Assembly: GCA_944329255.1 (NCBI GenBank)
Contig: CALVIA010000072.1
Coordinates: forward strand, 1 to 5,076
DNA length: 5,076 nucleotides
From: an uncultured Bacilli bacterium
GTDB lineage: Bacteria; Bacillota_I; Bacilli_A; RF39; UBA660
Reading direction: 5' to 3'
Part shown: piece by piece, positions 4,706 through 5,076 of the stretch
Position numbering within the stretch: position 1 is the first letter of the stretch
Layout: every line of letters begins with the position of its first letter
The notes under the pieces: generated by a model
Told to the model about the DNA's origin: nothing
The model's input: only the letters and a program-made list of their open reading frames with translations
Database searches by the model: none
Program-made: the position numbers and the translations under genes

Positions 4706-5035
4706 ATGTTGAATCAAATCGTAATTGTAGGAAGATTAGTTAGAGATCCTGAATTAAGACAAACTGAAGCAGGAAAAAAAGTTACTAATATTACTCTTGC
4801 TGTTCCAAGAAGTTATAAAAATTCTAGTGGAGAATATGAAACAGATTTTATTGATTGTGTATTATGGACCGGAATTGCAGAAAATACTACTGAATATTGT
4901 AAAAGAGGAGATATACTTGGAGTAAAAGGTAGAGTTCAAACTAGAGTATTTGAAACTGAAGATGAGAAAAAGAAATATGTAACAGAAGTTGTTGCAGAAA
5001 AAGTAACTTTTCTTTCTAGTAAGAGGACAGCTTAA
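4706..5035 (+). CDS. ssb: Single-stranded DNA-binding protein, short form without acidic tail
   Basis: SSB coats single-stranded DNA during replication, repair and recombination as an OB-fold tetramer. The 109 residues are essentially the OB domain alone: MLNQIVIVGRL at the start, GRLVRDPELR (9-18), LAVPRS (31-36), the DNA-contacting aromatic region DFIDCVLW (47-54), and KRGDILGVKGR (66-76), ending at about residue 103 with VTFL. The flexible Gly/Gln-rich linker and acidic C-terminal tip (DDDIPF type), which recruit partner proteins in full-length SSBs, are absent. It resembles in size SsbB of Bacillus subtilis (113 residues). The stop codon sits in the loop of the terminator, so no tail has simply been lost by a late frameshift into spacer. 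It stands alone, not between rpsF and rpsR as the main ssb of many Bacillota does, so a second, full-length SSB may exist. This may be an auxiliary SSB, or the only one in a reduced genome. Confidence 0.93.
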   Translation: MLNQIVIVGRLVRDPELRQTEAGKKVTNITLAVPRSYKNSSGEYETDFIDCVLWTGIAENTTEYCKRGDILGVKGRVQTRVFETEDEKKKYVTEVVAEKVTFLSSKRTA

Positions 5036-5048
5036 TAGCTGTTTTTTT
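5027..5048 (+). terminator. Intrinsic terminator overlapping the ssb stop codon
   Basis: ACAGCT (5027-5032) pairs perfectly with AGCTGT (5037-5042) around a TAAT loop, followed by seven T (5042-5048). The 5' arm encodes the last residues of SSB and the TAA stop (5033-5035) forms most of the loop. It is the most GC-rich stem in the window and a convincing rho-independent terminator. Confidence 0.85.
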
Positions 5049-5052
5049 GTTA

Positions 5053-5072
5053 TTTTACATATTAATGTAAAA
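5053..5072. repeat. 8-bp inverted repeat with ATTA loop at the right edge
   Basis: TTTTACAT and ATGTAAAA are perfect reverse complements separated by ATTA. It follows the ssb terminator and has no T-tract of its own. It could be an operator or promoter element of the next gene beyond the window, or a chance A/T palindrome. Confidence 0.4.
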
Positions 5073-5076
5073 ATGA

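Overview
This is a very AT-rich window from a low-GC bacterium. All five complete genes are on the + strand, with strong AGGAGG-type or GGTGA-type ribosome binding sites. Three different stop codons are used (TAA, TGA, TAG). TGA ends both tcdA and the thymidine kinase gene and Trp is written TGG, so this is the standard bacterial code and not the Mycoplasma/Spiroplasma code. The codon style, the SUF-type iron-sulfur protein, the short SSB and the pilin/BspA-type surface protein together suggest a host-associated, probably uncultured Bacillota (Bacilli-like, RF39-type). That placement is inference.

Layout. Positions 1-131 are a divergent intergenic region. A minus-strand promoter points out of the left edge, and a + strand promoter drives a 596-residue surface protein. 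That + promoter has a perfect TTGACA and a perfect TATAAT separated by a 19-nt spacer containing an uninterrupted run of 11 G, a classic arrangement for phase variation by strand slippage. The surface gene (132-1922) joins a type IV prepilin N-terminus to nine 25-residue BspA/DUF285-type leucine-rich repeats. A hairpin terminator (1939-1970) closes this unit, and the next promoter abuts its T-tract.

Positions 1994-4569 form a tight housekeeping operon: tcdA (tRNA ct6A dehydratase), a class II thymidine kinase gene, and sufB (Fe-S scaffold). The tcdA stop lies inside the kinase Shine-Dalgarno, and the kinase and sufB reading frames overlap by 14 nt. After a gene-free, almost pure A/T stretch (4570-4705), a single-gene unit encodes a short, tail-less single-stranded DNA-binding protein. 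Its own terminator contains the stop codon in the loop, and an 8-bp inverted repeat follows at the right edge.

The most interesting part is the left third: a likely on/off or graded promoter switch controlling a pilin-anchored repeat protein. Its repeats vary at a few fixed positions while the scaffold stays constant. The surface gene also prefers A-ending codons, whereas the operon after it prefers T-ending ones. The same promoter plus ribosome-binding module (19 of 21 bases identical) occurs in front of tcdA and, on the minus strand, in front of the putative gene leaving the left edge.
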